From Streptomyces bikiniensis (lineage in GTDB: Bacteria > Actinomycetota > Actinomycetes > Streptomycetales > Streptomycetaceae): a DNA stretch of 64,000 nucleotides. The notes beneath the pieces were generated by a model that was given only the letters and a program-made list of their open reading frames with translations, made no database searches and was not told the origin of the DNA. Of this stretch, positions 8,264-16,646 are shown in pieces (the first letter of the stretch is position 1; each line of letters begins with the position of its first letter). The translations under genes and the position numbers were made by a program. The DNA is taken from assembly GCA_000716465.1 (NCBI GenBank), contig JNWL01000001.1, positions 62,001 through 126,000 on the forward strand. Reading direction: 5' to 3'.

Positions 8264-9229
8264 CTACCGGTAGAGCCGTCCCAAACCCCGCGCCGCCTCC
8301 GCGAACCGCTCCCGGAGCGCGGCCGGGGCCACCGCCTCCGCCTCCGGGCCGAGCCCGAGCAGCTGCCCGAAGGCGACCTCCTCGCTCTCGACCCGCAGGG
8401 CCACCCGCAGCCGCCCGTCGGCCTCCGCCGTGCCCGCCGCCAGGGCCTCTTCGGCCGCCGCCCGGTCCGTCACGTACGGCAGCCGCCGCGCCCCCTCCTC
8501 CGTCAGGAGCAGCACGGCCTCGGCCCGGAGCAGGGAACGGGTGAACTCCAGGGAGCGGGCGGACCAGAAGGCGGGCAGGTCGAAGTCCGGGTCGCGCTCG
8601 AAGCGCTCCCCGCCCACCGCCACCGCGGTGAACCGGTCCACCCGGTACGTACGGAACGAACCGTCCGTCCACGCGCACGCGTACCAGACGCCCGCCTTCA
8701 GGACGAGCCCGTACGGCCGCAGCTCCCGCTCCACCTCCGTGCCGTCCCCGCGCCGGTAGCGGACCCGGGCGCACCGGTCGTCCCAGACCGCCTCCGCGAG
8801 CGCGGGCAGCAGCTCCGGGGTCACCGGTTCCTGGTACCAGCCGGGCGCGTCCAGGTGGAAGCGCTGGGCCGCCGTGCGGGGCGCGTCCCGCAGCGACGGG
8901 AGCAGCGCCGCCGACACCTTCAGGCGGGCCGCCGAGGCCGCGTCCTCCAGGCCCATGTCCCGCAGCGCGCCCGGAAGGCCCGACAGGAACAGCGCCTCCG
9001 CCTCGCCCCGGGCGAGCCCGGTGAGCCGGGTGCGGTAGCCGTCGACGAGCCGGTAGCCGCCGCCCCGGCCCCGGTCCGCGTACACCGGCACCCCCGCCTC
9101 CGAGAGCGCGAGGGCGTCCCGGGCGACCGTCCGCTCCGACACCTCCAGCTCGGCGGCGAGTTCGGCCGCCGTCATCGACGGGCGGGACTGGAGCAGCAGG
9201 ACCAACTTGATGAGGCGGGCGGCACGCAT
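8264..9229 (-). CDS. WYL-domain (DeoR/YafY-type) transcriptional regulator
   Basis: 321 residues. An N-terminal winged HTH (RLIKLVLLLQSRPSMTAAEL ... SERTVARDALALSEAGVPVY) is followed by the WYL sensor domain (RVRYRRGDGTEVERELRPYG, WYACAWTDGSFRTYRVDRF) and a C-terminal WCX-like extension. This is a ligand- or nucleic-acid-responsive regulator; the target is unknown. It reads in the same direction as aceE, 44 bp behind its stop. The start ATG (9229-9227) sits inside a perfect 18 bp hairpin whose loop carries GGAG, so both readthrough from aceE and translation of this gene may be limited by the structure. Confidence 0.88.
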   Translation of the reverse strand: MRAARLIKLVLLLQSRPSMTAAELAAELEVSERTVARDALALSEAGVPVYADRGRGGGYRLVDGYRTRLTGLARGEAEALFLSGLPGALRDMGLEDAASAARLKVSAALLPSLRDAPRTAAQRFHLDAPGWYQEPVTPELLPALAEAVWDDRCARVRYRRGDGTEVERELRPYGLVLKAGVWYACAWTDGSFRTYRVDRFTAVAVGGERFERDPDFDLPAFWSARSLEFTRSLLRAEAVLLLTEEGARRLPYVTDRAAAEEALAAGTAEADGRLRVALRVESEEVAFGQLLGLGPEAEAVAPAALRERFAEAARGLGRLYR

Positions 9230-9254
9230 GACTCCATCATGCGTGCCGCCCGCC
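9214..9254 (-). terminator. 18 bp perfect hairpin between aceE and the WYL gene, covering the start codon
   Basis: GGCGGGCGGCACGCATGA (9214-9231) pairs perfectly with 9237-9254 around a five-base loop. On the transcribed minus strand the loop reads TGGAG and the WYL start ATG lies in the 3' arm. It most simply serves as the aceE terminator, but it also buries the next gene's start codon. Confidence 0.75.
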
Positions 9255-9273
9255 CCGTGGAACGGAAGGACCC

Positions 9274-11988
9274 TTACAGGCCGTAGCGCTCGCGCGCCTC
9301 CTTCACGGCCGACGCCGGCACCTCGCCGCGCCGCGCGAGCTGCGCGAGCGCCGCGACGACGATCGACTGCGCGTCGACGCCGAAGTGGCGGCGGGCCGCG
9401 TCGCGGGTGTCCGAGAGGCCGAAGCCGTCGGCACCGAGCGAGGACCAGTCCTGCTCGACCCACTGCGCGATCTGGTCCGGAACCTGGCGCATGTAGTCGG
9501 AGACCGCGAGCACCGGGCCCTCGGCGCCCGCCAGGGCCTCGCGGACGTACGGCACCCGCTCCTCGCCGCGCAGCAGCGCCGCGTCCGCCTCCAGGGCGTC
9601 GCGCCGCAGCTCCGTCCAGGAGGTCGCGGACCACACGTCGGCGGCCACGCCCCACTCGGCGGCGAGCAGCTTCTGCGCCTCCAGGGCCCAGTGGATGGCC
9701 GTGCCGGAGGAGAGCAGCTGGATGCGGGAGGGGTTCGCCGGCAGGTCGACCCCGGCGGACTCGGCCGTGTTGAAGCGGTACAGGCCCTTGACGATGCCCT
9801 CGTCGATCCCGGCCGGCTTGGCGGGCTGCGGCATCGGCTCGTTGTAGACCGTGAGGTAGTAGAAGACGTCCTGGTCCTCGCCCTCGGCGGCCTCGCCGTA
9901 CATCCGGCGCAGGCCCTCCTTGACGATGGCCGCGACCTCGTAGGCGAACGCCGGGTCGTACGTCAGGGCCGCCGGGTTGGTGGCCGCGATCACCGGCGAG
10001 TGCCCGTCGGCGTGCTGGAGGCCCTCACCGGTCAGGGTGGTGCGGCCGGCGGTCGCGCCGACGAGGAAGCCGCGGCCGAGCTGGTCGCCGAGCTGCCACA
10101 TCTGGTCGGCGGTCCGCTGCCAGCCGAACATCGAGTAGAAGATGTAGAACGGGATCATCGCCTCGCCGTGCGTGGAGTACGCGGTGGAAGCGGCGATGAA
10201 GTCGGCCATCGAACCGGCCTCGGTGATCCCCTCGTTGAGGATCTGGCCGTTCTTGGCCTCCTTGTAGTACATCAGCTGGTCGCGGTCGACCGGCTCGTAC
10301 GTCTGGCCCTTCGGCGAGTAGATGCCGAGGGACGGGAAGAGGCTCTCCATGCCGAAGGTGCGGGCCTCGTCCGGGACGATCGGGACCCAGCGCCTGCCGG
10401 TCTCCTTGTCGCGGATCAGGTCCTTGACCAGGCGCACGAACGCCATGGTCGTGGCCATCGACTGCGCGCCGGAGCCCTTGTCGAAGGCGGTGAACGCCTT
10501 CTCGGCCGGGGCCGGCAGCGGGGCCAGCGGGTGGACGCGGCGGGCCGGGGCCGGGCCGCCGAGCGCCGCGCGGCGCTCCTGGAGGTAGCGGACCTCGGGG
10601 GAGTCGGCGCCGGGGTGGCCGTAGGGCACCTGGCCGTCGACGAACTGCGCGTCGGAGATGGGGAGTCCGAGGAGGTCGCGCATGTTCTTGAACTCGTCGG
10701 TGGAGAGCTTCTTCATCTGGTGGTTCGCGTTCTTCGACGCGAAGCCCTCACCGAGGGTGAAGCCCTTGACGGTCTGCGCGAGGATGACCGTCGGCGCGCC
10801 CTCGAACTCCAGGGCGGCCTTGTACGCGGCGTACACCTTGCGCGGCTCGTGGCCACCGCGCGAGAGGTGGAAGCACTCCAGGATCTTGTCGTCGCTCAGC
10901 AGCTTCGCCATCTCGACGAGCGCCGGCTCCTTGCCGAAGAAGTCCTGGCGGATGTAGGCGGCGTCGCGGGTCTGGTACGTCTGGACCTGCGCGTCCGGCA
11001 CCTCACGGAGGCGGCGGACCAGGGCGCCGGTGGTGTCGAGCGCGAACAGCTCGTCCCAGGCGTTGCCCCACAGCGACTTCACGACGTTCCAGCCGGCGCC
11101 GCGGAACTGGGCCTCCAGCTCCTGCACGATCTTGAAGTTGGCGCGGACCGGACCGTCGAGGCGCTGCAGGTTGCAGTTGATGACGAAGGTCAGGTTGTCC
11201 AGGCCCTCGCGGGCCGCGAGCGCGAGGGCCGCGGTCGACTCGGGCTCGTCCATCTCGCCGTCGCCGAGGAACGCCCACACGTGCGAGGCGGAGACGTCCT
11301 TGATGCCGCGGTTGGTCAGGTAGCGGTTGAAGCGCGCCTGGTAGATCGCGGAGAGCGGGCCCAGGCCCATGGAGACGGTCGGGAACTCCCACAGCCAGGG
11401 GAGGCGCCGCGGGTGCGGGTAGGAGGGCAGGCCGTTGCCGCCGGACTCCTGCCGGAAGTTGTCGAGGTGCGCCTCGTTCAGGCGTCCGTCGAGGAAGGCG
11501 CGGGCGTAGATGCCGGGGGAGGCGTGGCCCTGGATGTAGAGCTGGTCGCCGGAGCCGGGGGCGTCCTGCGACTCCTTGCCCTTGAAGAAGTGGTTGAAGC
11601 CCGTCTCGTACAGCCAGGCCGCGGAGGCGAAGGTGGCGATGTGGCCGCCGACGCCGTACTTGGAGCCGCGGGAGACCATCGCGGCCGCGTTCCAGCGGTT
11701 CCACGCGGTGATCTTCCGCTCCATCTCCTCGTCGCCGCCGAACTCGGTGACCGAGGGTTCGGCGGAGGTGGGGATGGTGTTGACGTAGTCCGTCTCCAGG
11801 AGCTTGGGGAGGGCGAGGCCCGCGCCCTCGGCGTGCTGGAGCGTGCGGCGCATCAGGTAGGCGGCCCGGTGCGGGCCGGCGGCCTTGGTGACGGCGTCCA
11901 GGGAGGCCGCCCACTCGGCGGTCTCCTCGGTGTCACGGTCCGGGAGCTGGTCGAGCTCGCTCGGAATCTTGCCTACGGGATCGGTCAT
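9274..11988 (-). CDS. aceE: Pyruvate dehydrogenase E1 component, homodimeric type
   Basis: 904 residues, the usual length of homodimeric E1p. It decarboxylates pyruvate with thiamine diphosphate and acetylates the E2 lipoyl arm. The ThDP motif GDGEMDEPES...INCN (GDG-x(n)-NCN, about 236-270) is intact. HIATFASAAWLYETGFNHFF, ASPGIYARAFLDGRL and GRTTLTGEGLQHADGHSP are family blocks. ATG at 11988 follows GGAAGGCGG. It is the first catalytic gene of a block with E2 (13138) and lpd (15003), separated from E2 by a GntR regulator. Its ~395 bp upstream region carries several palindromes, suggesting specific control. Confidence 0.97.
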   Translation of the reverse strand: MTDPVGKIPSELDQLPDRDTEETAEWAASLDAVTKAAGPHRAAYLMRRTLQHAEGAGLALPKLLETDYVNTIPTSAEPSVTEFGGDEEMERKITAWNRWNAAAMVSRGSKYGVGGHIATFASAAWLYETGFNHFFKGKESQDAPGSGDQLYIQGHASPGIYARAFLDGRLNEAHLDNFRQESGGNGLPSYPHPRRLPWLWEFPTVSMGLGPLSAIYQARFNRYLTNRGIKDVSASHVWAFLGDGEMDEPESTAALALAAREGLDNLTFVINCNLQRLDGPVRANFKIVQELEAQFRGAGWNVVKSLWGNAWDELFALDTTGALVRRLREVPDAQVQTYQTRDAAYIRQDFFGKEPALVEMAKLLSDDKILECFHLSRGGHEPRKVYAAYKAALEFEGAPTVILAQTVKGFTLGEGFASKNANHQMKKLSTDEFKNMRDLLGLPISDAQFVDGQVPYGHPGADSPEVRYLQERRAALGGPAPARRVHPLAPLPAPAEKAFTAFDKGSGAQSMATTMAFVRLVKDLIRDKETGRRWVPIVPDEARTFGMESLFPSLGIYSPKGQTYEPVDRDQLMYYKEAKNGQILNEGITEAGSMADFIAASTAYSTHGEAMIPFYIFYSMFGWQRTADQMWQLGDQLGRGFLVGATAGRTTLTGEGLQHADGHSPVIAATNPAALTYDPAFAYEVAAIVKEGLRRMYGEAAEGEDQDVFYYLTVYNEPMPQPAKPAGIDEGIVKGLYRFNTAESAGVDLPANPSRIQLLSSGTAIHWALEAQKLLAAEWGVAADVWSATSWTELRRDALEADAALLRGEERVPYVREALAGAEGPVLAVSDYMRQVPDQIAQWVEQDWSSLGADGFGLSDTRDAARRHFGVDAQSIVVAALAQLARRGEVPASAVKEARERYGL

Positions 11989-12035
11989 GATCGCCGCCTT
12001 CCGGACAGGTGGGGGTGGAGATGGGGCCCTTGTCT

Positions 12036-12048
12036 GGCAGGACAGGGC
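12036..12048 (+). promoter_or_regulatory. 13-mer shared by the aceE and lpd leaders (aceE copy)
   Basis: GGCAGGACAGGGC lies 48-60 bases upstream of the aceE start; its exact reverse complement occurs at 16486-16498 upstream of lpd. Both copies are also preceded on the plus strand by GATGGGG. It could be a common operator for the two PDH transcription units; inference only. Confidence 0.35.
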
Positions 12049-12087
12049 GAAGGGCCGGGTACGGCCCGCCGAAGACTGTAAACCGGC

Positions 12088-12102
12088 GATCGATGATCGA
12101 TC
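12088..12102. promoter_or_regulatory. 15 bp palindrome upstream of aceE
   Basis: GATCGAT, a central G, ATCGATC. It lies about 100 bases upstream of the aceE start codon. A dyad of this size in an otherwise GC-rich leader is a candidate operator. Confidence 0.35.
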
Positions 12103-12142
12103 AAAGGGTTGAAGGGGAAAACCTCTCCGGATCGAGAAAGTC

Positions 12143-12177
12143 GGCACAGGGTGCCGCGAAAAAGGGCACCCGGTGCC
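12143..12177. promoter_or_regulatory. Twin palindromes GGCAC-N3-GTGCC, 22 bp centre to centre
   Basis: Two 13 bp palindromes (12143-12155 with spacer AGG; 12165-12177 with spacer CCG) lie two helical turns apart on the same DNA face, separated by an A-rich GCGAAAAAG. This is the arrangement expected for cooperative dimer binding. The nearest downstream gene is aceE (start 11988). The regulator is unknown; the adjacent GntR protein is one candidate. Confidence 0.5.
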
Positions 12178-12292
12178 TTGTTTTCGCAGGTGAGACCGGT
12201 TCTCTGAGGGGGCGCGCGCACGGATGAGCGGGCGTGCGGGCGGGGACGAGGGGGTGTGCGGGCACGAAGAAGCGGGCCCGTCGAAGGACGGA

Positions 12293-12383
12293 CCCGCCGG
12301 TGTTCCCGTACGGCCCGCCGGTGTTCCCGTACGGTCGGACCGCCGGGCTCTCCGTACGGTCGGACGCCGGGCCCTCCGTACGG
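12293..12383. repeat. Imperfect tandem repeat with four CCGTACGG palindromes
   Basis: An exact 21 bp tandem duplication (12293-12313, 12314-12334) is followed by two diverged ~24 bp units. Each unit ends in the self-complementary CCGTACGG (12306, 12327, 12352, 12376). The array touches the GntR stop codon and may act as its 3' end structure. Confidence 0.8.
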
Positions 12384-13007
12384 TCAGGCGCGCGGCGCGC
12401 AGCCCAGGACGTGCGCCTTCACCAGGGCGCCGATGTTCGGGTCGCCCCGCCGGAAGGCCTCCACCAGCTCCTGGTGCTCCTCCGCGTACGACTTCTGGAC
12501 CGTCCCCAGCCAGCGGATCGAGAGGGCCGTGAAGACCTCGATGCCGAGCGTCTCCCAGGTGTGCAGCAGCACGGCGTTCCCCGCGGCCTTCACCAGCTCC
12601 CGGTGGAAGGCCACCGTGTGCCGCACCTGCGCCGTCCCGTCCGAGGCCGCGTCCGCCTCGTACAGGGCCGCCACGTGCGGCTCCAGGGCCGAGCAGTCCG
12701 CCGAGAGGCGCCCGGCCGCCAGCTCGGCCGCGATCTGCTCCAGACCGGCCCGTACGGGGTAGCTCTCCTCCAGGTCGGCCGCGGTCAGGTTGCGGACCCG
12801 GACGCCCTTGTTGGGCGCCGACTCGATCAGCCGCAGCGACTCCAGCTCGCGCAGCGCCTCGCGGACCGGGGTCTGGCTGACCTCCAGCTCGGTCGCGATC
12901 CGGCGCTCCACGATCCGCTCGCCCGGCTTCCAGCGGCCGCTCACGATCCCCTCCACGATGTGCTCGCGGATCTGTTCGCGCAGCGAGTGGACGACGGGGA
13001 CGGTCAT
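12384..13007 (-). CDS. GntR family regulator, FCD (FadR) subfamily
   Basis: 207 residues. The N-terminal winged HTH is SLREQIREHIVEGIVSGRWK ... QTPVREALRELESLRLI (about 8-65). The C-terminal all-helical FCD ligand domain has conserved Asp/His positions (ARHTVAFHRELVKAAGN-like block about 125-150). FCD regulators usually sense small organic acids. Lying between aceE and the E2 gene, it is a plausible pyruvate-responsive controller of PDH, but this is inference. ATG at 13007 follows GAGGAG. Its own promoter region directly abuts the E2 terminator. Confidence 0.87.
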   Translation of the reverse strand: MTVPVVHSLREQIREHIVEGIVSGRWKPGERIVERRIATELEVSQTPVREALRELESLRLIESAPNKGVRVRNLTAADLEESYPVRAGLEQIAAELAAGRLSADCSALEPHVAALYEADAASDGTAQVRHTVAFHRELVKAAGNAVLLHTWETLGIEVFTALSIRWLGTVQKSYAEEHQELVEAFRRGDPNIGALVKAHVLGCAPRA

Positions 13008-13047
13008 GAAGGGCTCCTCGGGGAGTGTTGACCCTTAGACAATACGG

Positions 13048-13087
13048 CGGCGCCCCCGTCCGGAAACACTTCCGGACGGGGGCGCCG
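13048..13087 (-). terminator. Strong hairpin terminator behind the E2 gene
   Basis: Perfect 18 bp stem (CGGCGCCCCCGTCCGGAA with its complement) and a four-base loop, located 50 bases past the E2 stop and just upstream of the GntR promoter region. Confidence 0.88.
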
Positions 13088-13137
13088 CAGGTGAGGCTCG
13101 TTACGTTGCGGACGGGCCGGAGCCCGCCCGCACGCGC

Positions 13138-14940
13138 CTACAGGCCGAGGTCGACCTCGAACTCGCCGGCCTCCAGGATCGCCTTGACGGCCGTCAGGTA
13201 GCGGGCGGCGTCGGCGCCGTCCACCAGACGGTGGTCGTAGGACAGCGCGACGTACGTCATGTCGCGGATCGCGATCGTCTCGCCCAGGTCCGGGTGGTCG
13301 ATGACGACCGGACGGCGCACGGTGGCGCCGATGCCCAGGATGGCGACCTGGTTCGGGGGCACGATGATCGTGTCGAACAGCGCGCCGCGCGAACCGGTGT
13401 TGGAGATAGTGAAGGTCGCGCCGGCCAGGTCGTCCGGCGTGATCTTGCCGGCACGCACGGCGCCGGCGAGGTCCGCGGTCTTCTTCGAGATGCCGGCGAT
13501 GTTGAGGTCGCCCGCACCCTTGATGACCGGGGTCATCAGACCCTTCTCGGAGTCCACCGCGATACCGATGTTCTCGGTGTCGAAGTAGGTGATCGTGCCC
13601 TCGTCCTCGTTGATCCGGGCGTTGATGACCGGGTGGGCCTTCAGCGCCTGGGCCGCCGCCTTCACGAAGAACGGCATCGGGGAGAGCTTGACGCCCTCAC
13701 GGGCGGCGAAGGCGTCCTTGGCGCGGGCGCGCAGCTTCATCAGCTTGGTGATGTCGACCTCGACGACCGAGGTCAGCTGGGCCTGGCCGTGCAGCGCCTT
13801 CATCATGTTGTCGCCGATGACCTTGCGCATGCGGGTCATCTTGACGGTCTGGCCGCGCAGCGGGGAGGCCTCCAGCGCGGGGGCCTTCGGCGCGGACGCG
13901 GCCGGAGCGGCGGCGGCCGGGGCCTGCTGGGCGGCCTTCTTGGCCTCGGCGGCCGCGAGGACGTCCTGCTTGCGGATGCGGCCGCCGACGCCGGAGCCCT
14001 TGACGGAGCCCAGGTCGACACCGTTCTCGGTGGCGAGCTTGCGGACCAGCGGGGTCACGTACGCGCCGTCCTCCGACGGCGCAGCGGGGGCCGGGGCGGA
14101 CGGAACGGGGGTGACCACGGCCGGGGCGGTGGAGGGCGCGGCCTGGGCCGGAGCGGCCGGAGCCGGAGCGGCCGGAGCCGGAGCGGCCGGAGCCGGAGCC
14201 TGGGCGGCCGGAGCCGGGGCGGGGGCCGCGGGGGCCTCCTCCTGCTTCGGGGCCGGAGCGGCCTCGGGGGCCGGGGCCTCCTGCGCCGGGGCGGCGGCCG
14301 GAGCCGAGCCCGCGGCACCGATGACGGCCAGCTTGGCGCCGACCTCGGCGGTCTCGTCCTCGTTGACGACGATCTCCAGGAGGACGCCGGAGGCCGGGGC
14401 CGGGATCTCGGTGTCGACCTTGTCCGTGGAGACCTCGAGGAGCGGCTCGTCGGCCTCGACGGTCTCGCCGACCGACTTCAGCCAGCGGGTCACGGTGCCC
14501 TCGGTGACGGACTCGCCCAGGGCGGGCAGCACGACGTCGGTGCCCTCGGCGGAACCGCCGCCGGAGGCGGCCTCGGCCGTCGGGGCCGGGGCGGGCTGCT
14601 CGGTCTCGGTGGACGGCTCGGCCTGCGGGGCCTCCGGAGCCGGGGCCTCCTGCGCCGGGGCGGACTCGGCGGCCGGGGCCTTGGCCTCGGCGGAGTCGCC
14701 GGAGCCGTCGTCGATGATGGCCAGCTCGGCGCCGACCTCGACCGTCTCGTCCTCGGCGACCTTGATGGAGGCCAGGATGCCCGAGGCGGGGGCGGGGATC
14801 TCGGTGTCGACCTTGTCGGTCGAGACCTCGAGCAGCGGCTCGTCGGCCTCGACGCGCTCGCCCTCGGCCTTGAGCCAGCGGGTGACGGTGCCCTCGGTGA
14901 CGCTCTCGCCGAGCGCCGGCAGGGTTACGGAAACCGACAT
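13138..14940 (-). CDS. sucB: 2-oxoacid dehydrogenase E2 (dihydrolipoamide acyltransferase) with two lipoyl domains
   Basis: 600 residues. Two lipoyl domains carry the lipoylated lysine in STDKVDTEIPAP (K43 and K174), joined by Ala/Pro/Glu-rich swinging linkers (about 83-133 and 215-290). Then come a peripheral subunit-binding domain (YVTPLVRKLATENGVDLGSVKGSGVGGR...) and the catalytic acyltransferase domain ending in YDHRLVDGADAARYL with H570 and D574. In actinobacteria this E2 can serve pyruvate dehydrogenase as well as being named succinyltransferase, so the substrate is left open; adjacency to aceE favours acetyl transfer. It is 62 bp downstream of lpd and probably co-transcribed with it. 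Confidence 0.95.
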   Translation of the reverse strand: MSVSVTLPALGESVTEGTVTRWLKAEGERVEADEPLLEVSTDKVDTEIPAPASGILASIKVAEDETVEVGAELAIIDDGSGDSAEAKAPAAESAPAQEAPAPEAPQAEPSTETEQPAPAPTAEAASGGGSAEGTDVVLPALGESVTEGTVTRWLKSVGETVEADEPLLEVSTDKVDTEIPAPASGVLLEIVVNEDETAEVGAKLAVIGAAGSAPAAAPAQEAPAPEAAPAPKQEEAPAAPAPAPAAQAPAPAAPAPAAPAPAAPAQAAPSTAPAVVTPVPSAPAPAAPSEDGAYVTPLVRKLATENGVDLGSVKGSGVGGRIRKQDVLAAAEAKKAAQQAPAAAAPAASAPKAPALEASPLRGQTVKMTRMRKVIGDNMMKALHGQAQLTSVVEVDITKLMKLRARAKDAFAAREGVKLSPMPFFVKAAAQALKAHPVINARINEDEGTITYFDTENIGIAVDSEKGLMTPVIKGAGDLNIAGISKKTADLAGAVRAGKITPDDLAGATFTISNTGSRGALFDTIIVPPNQVAILGIGATVRRPVVIDHPDLGETIAIRDMTYVALSYDHRLVDGADAARYLTAVKAILEAGEFEVDLGL

Positions 14941-15002
14941 GGTTTCAGTTGCTCCTAACGAATTGCGGAAAGTGGTCGTCGCGCCCTGTGATGACGTGAG
15001 CG

Positions 15003-16391
15003 TCAGTCGTGGGAGTGCAGAGGCTTGCCGGCCAGGGCCAGGTGGGCCTCGCCGAGCGCCTCGTTCTGCGTCGGGTGGGCGTGGATGAGCTGCGCGACCT
15101 CGGCCGGCAGCGCCTCCCAGTTGTAGATCAGCTGCGCTTCGCCGACCTGCTCGCCCATGCGGTCACCGACCATGTGGACGCCGACCACGGCACCGTCCTT
15201 GACCTGGACGAGCTTGATCTCGCCCGCGGTCTTCAGGATCTTGCTCTTGCCGTTGCCCGCGAGGTTGTACTTCAGGGCCACGACCTTGTCCGCGCCGTAG
15301 ATCTCCTTGGCCTTCGCCTCGGTGATGCCGACGGAGGCGACCTCGGGGTGGCAGTACGTCACCCGCGGCACGCCGTCGTAGTCGATCGGGACGGTCTTCA
15401 GACCGGCCAGGCGCTCGGCGACGAGGATGCCCTCGGCGAAGCCGACGTGCGCGAGCTGGAGGGTGGGGACGAGGTCGCCCACGGCCGAGATCGTCTCCAC
15501 GTTGGTGCGCATGTACTCGTCGACCAGGACGTAGCCGCGGTCCATCGCGACGCCCTGCTCCTCGTAGCCGAGGCCGGCGGAGACCGGGCCGCGGCCGATG
15601 GCGACCAGGAGGACCTCGGCCTCGAAGGTCTTGCCGTCGGCCAGGGTGACCTTGACGCCGTTGTCGGTGTACTCGGCGGACTGGAAGAAGGTGCCGAGGT
15701 TGAACTTGATGCCGCGCTTGCGGAACGCGCGCTCAAGAAGCTTCGAGCTGTTCTCGTCCTCGACCGGCACCAGGTGCTTCATGCCCTCGATGACGGTGAC
15801 GTCGGTGCCGAAGGACTTCCACGCCGAGGCGAACTCGACGCCGATGACGCCGCCGCCGAGGATGATCGCGGACTCCGGGACCCGGTCCAGGGTCAGCGCG
15901 TGGTCCGAGGTGATGATCCGGTTGCCGTCGATCTCCAGACCGGGCAGCGACTTCGGCACGGAGCCGGTGGCCAGCAGGACGTGACGCCCCTGGACGCGGC
16001 GGCCGTCCACGTCGACGGAGGTCGGGGAGGAGAGGTGACCCGTGCCCTCGATGTAGGTCACCTTGCGGGAGGCGACGAGACCCTGCAGACCCTTGTAGAG
16101 GCCCGCGATCACGTCGTCCTTGTACTTGTGCACGCCCTTGATGTCGATGCCCTCGAAGGAGGCCCTGACACCGAACTGCTCCGCCTCGCGCGCCTGGTCG
16201 GCGACCTCGCCGGCGTGGAGCAGGGCCTTCGTCGGGATGCAGCCGTTGTGCAGGCAGGTGCCGCCGAGCTTGTTCTTCTCGATCAGTGCGACGTCCAGGC
16301 CCAGCTGCGCTCCGCGCAGCGCCGCGGCGTAACCGCCGCTACCGCCGCCGAGGATCACTAGGTCGAAAACGGTGCTGGCGTCGTTCGCCAC
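15003..16391 (-). CDS. lpdA: Dihydrolipoamide dehydrogenase (E3)
   Basis: 462 residues, standard length. Reoxidises dihydrolipoyl groups on E2 using FAD, the active disulfide and NAD+. FAD motif LVILGGGSGGYAAALRGAQLG (11-31), redox cysteines C46 and C51 in GGTCLHNGC, NAD motif ILGGGVIGVEFASAW, and the C-terminal His-Glu pair (H439, E444 in HPTQNEA) are all present. GTG at 16391 has GGAGG seven bases upstream. It leads a lpd-E2 unit; the 255 bp upstream region contains the 13-mer shared with aceE. Confidence 0.96.
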   Translation of the reverse strand: MANDASTVFDLVILGGGSGGYAAALRGAQLGLDVALIEKNKLGGTCLHNGCIPTKALLHAGEVADQAREAEQFGVRASFEGIDIKGVHKYKDDVIAGLYKGLQGLVASRKVTYIEGTGHLSSPTSVDVDGRRVQGRHVLLATGSVPKSLPGLEIDGNRIITSDHALTLDRVPESAIILGGGVIGVEFASAWKSFGTDVTVIEGMKHLVPVEDENSSKLLERAFRKRGIKFNLGTFFQSAEYTDNGVKVTLADGKTFEAEVLLVAIGRGPVSAGLGYEEQGVAMDRGYVLVDEYMRTNVETISAVGDLVPTLQLAHVGFAEGILVAERLAGLKTVPIDYDGVPRVTYCHPEVASVGITEAKAKEIYGADKVVALKYNLAGNGKSKILKTAGEIKLVQVKDGAVVGVHMVGDRMGEQVGEAQLIYNWEALPAEVAQLIHAHPTQNEALGEAHLALAGKPLHSHD

Positions 16392-16485
16392 GTCACGTCC
16401 TCCATGCATGTGCGCTCGTCGCCGGTCGTCCATGACCGGGCGGCGGCTGGTGTTCGGCCGCTTATTTTCCGGCCCTGTGATGGGG

Positions 16486-16498
16486 GCCCTGTCCTGCC
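16486..16498 (-). promoter_or_regulatory. 13-mer shared by the aceE and lpd leaders (lpd copy)
   Basis: GCCCTGTCCTGCC on the plus strand, reverse complement of the element at 12036-12048, about 95-107 bases upstream of the lpd start. See the aceE copy. Confidence 0.35.
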
Positions 16499-16585
16499 GA
16501 GAACCCATCTTCGCACTTGTTGACGGATGGCGGGACGCGGGGCCGTTCTCCGAGACGGCCGATCGTCCGTACGGAGGGCTCCCGA

Positions 16586-16626
16586 ACGGGTACGGCCCCG
16601 GGCTCGGAGCCCGGGGCCGTACCCGT
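16586..16626 (-). terminator. 41-base palindrome, terminator of pepA
   Basis: 20-base perfect arms around a single central base (effective loop a few bases larger), 20 bases beyond the pepA stop. One of the strongest hairpins in the window. Confidence 0.88.
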
Positions 16627-16646
16627 CGCACGGGGGCGGACGGTGC

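Larger units (their letters stand above)
11989..12383. other. aceE upstream region rich in palindromes
   Basis: Non-coding. From the aceE start outward it holds a GGCAGGACAGGGC element (12036-12048) also found upstream of lpd, a 15 bp GATCGAT-G-ATCGATC palindrome (12088-12102), two GGCAC-N3-GTGCC palindromes 22 bp apart (12143-12155 and 12165-12177), and a tandem repeat array (12293-12383) directly behind the GntR gene. Confidence 0.6.

Noticed and set aside
13030..13047. FadR-type operator TTGTCTAAGGGTCAACA at the GntR promoter
   Set aside because: Arms match poorly when folded; only the outer bases are symmetric, so it is not listed as a site.
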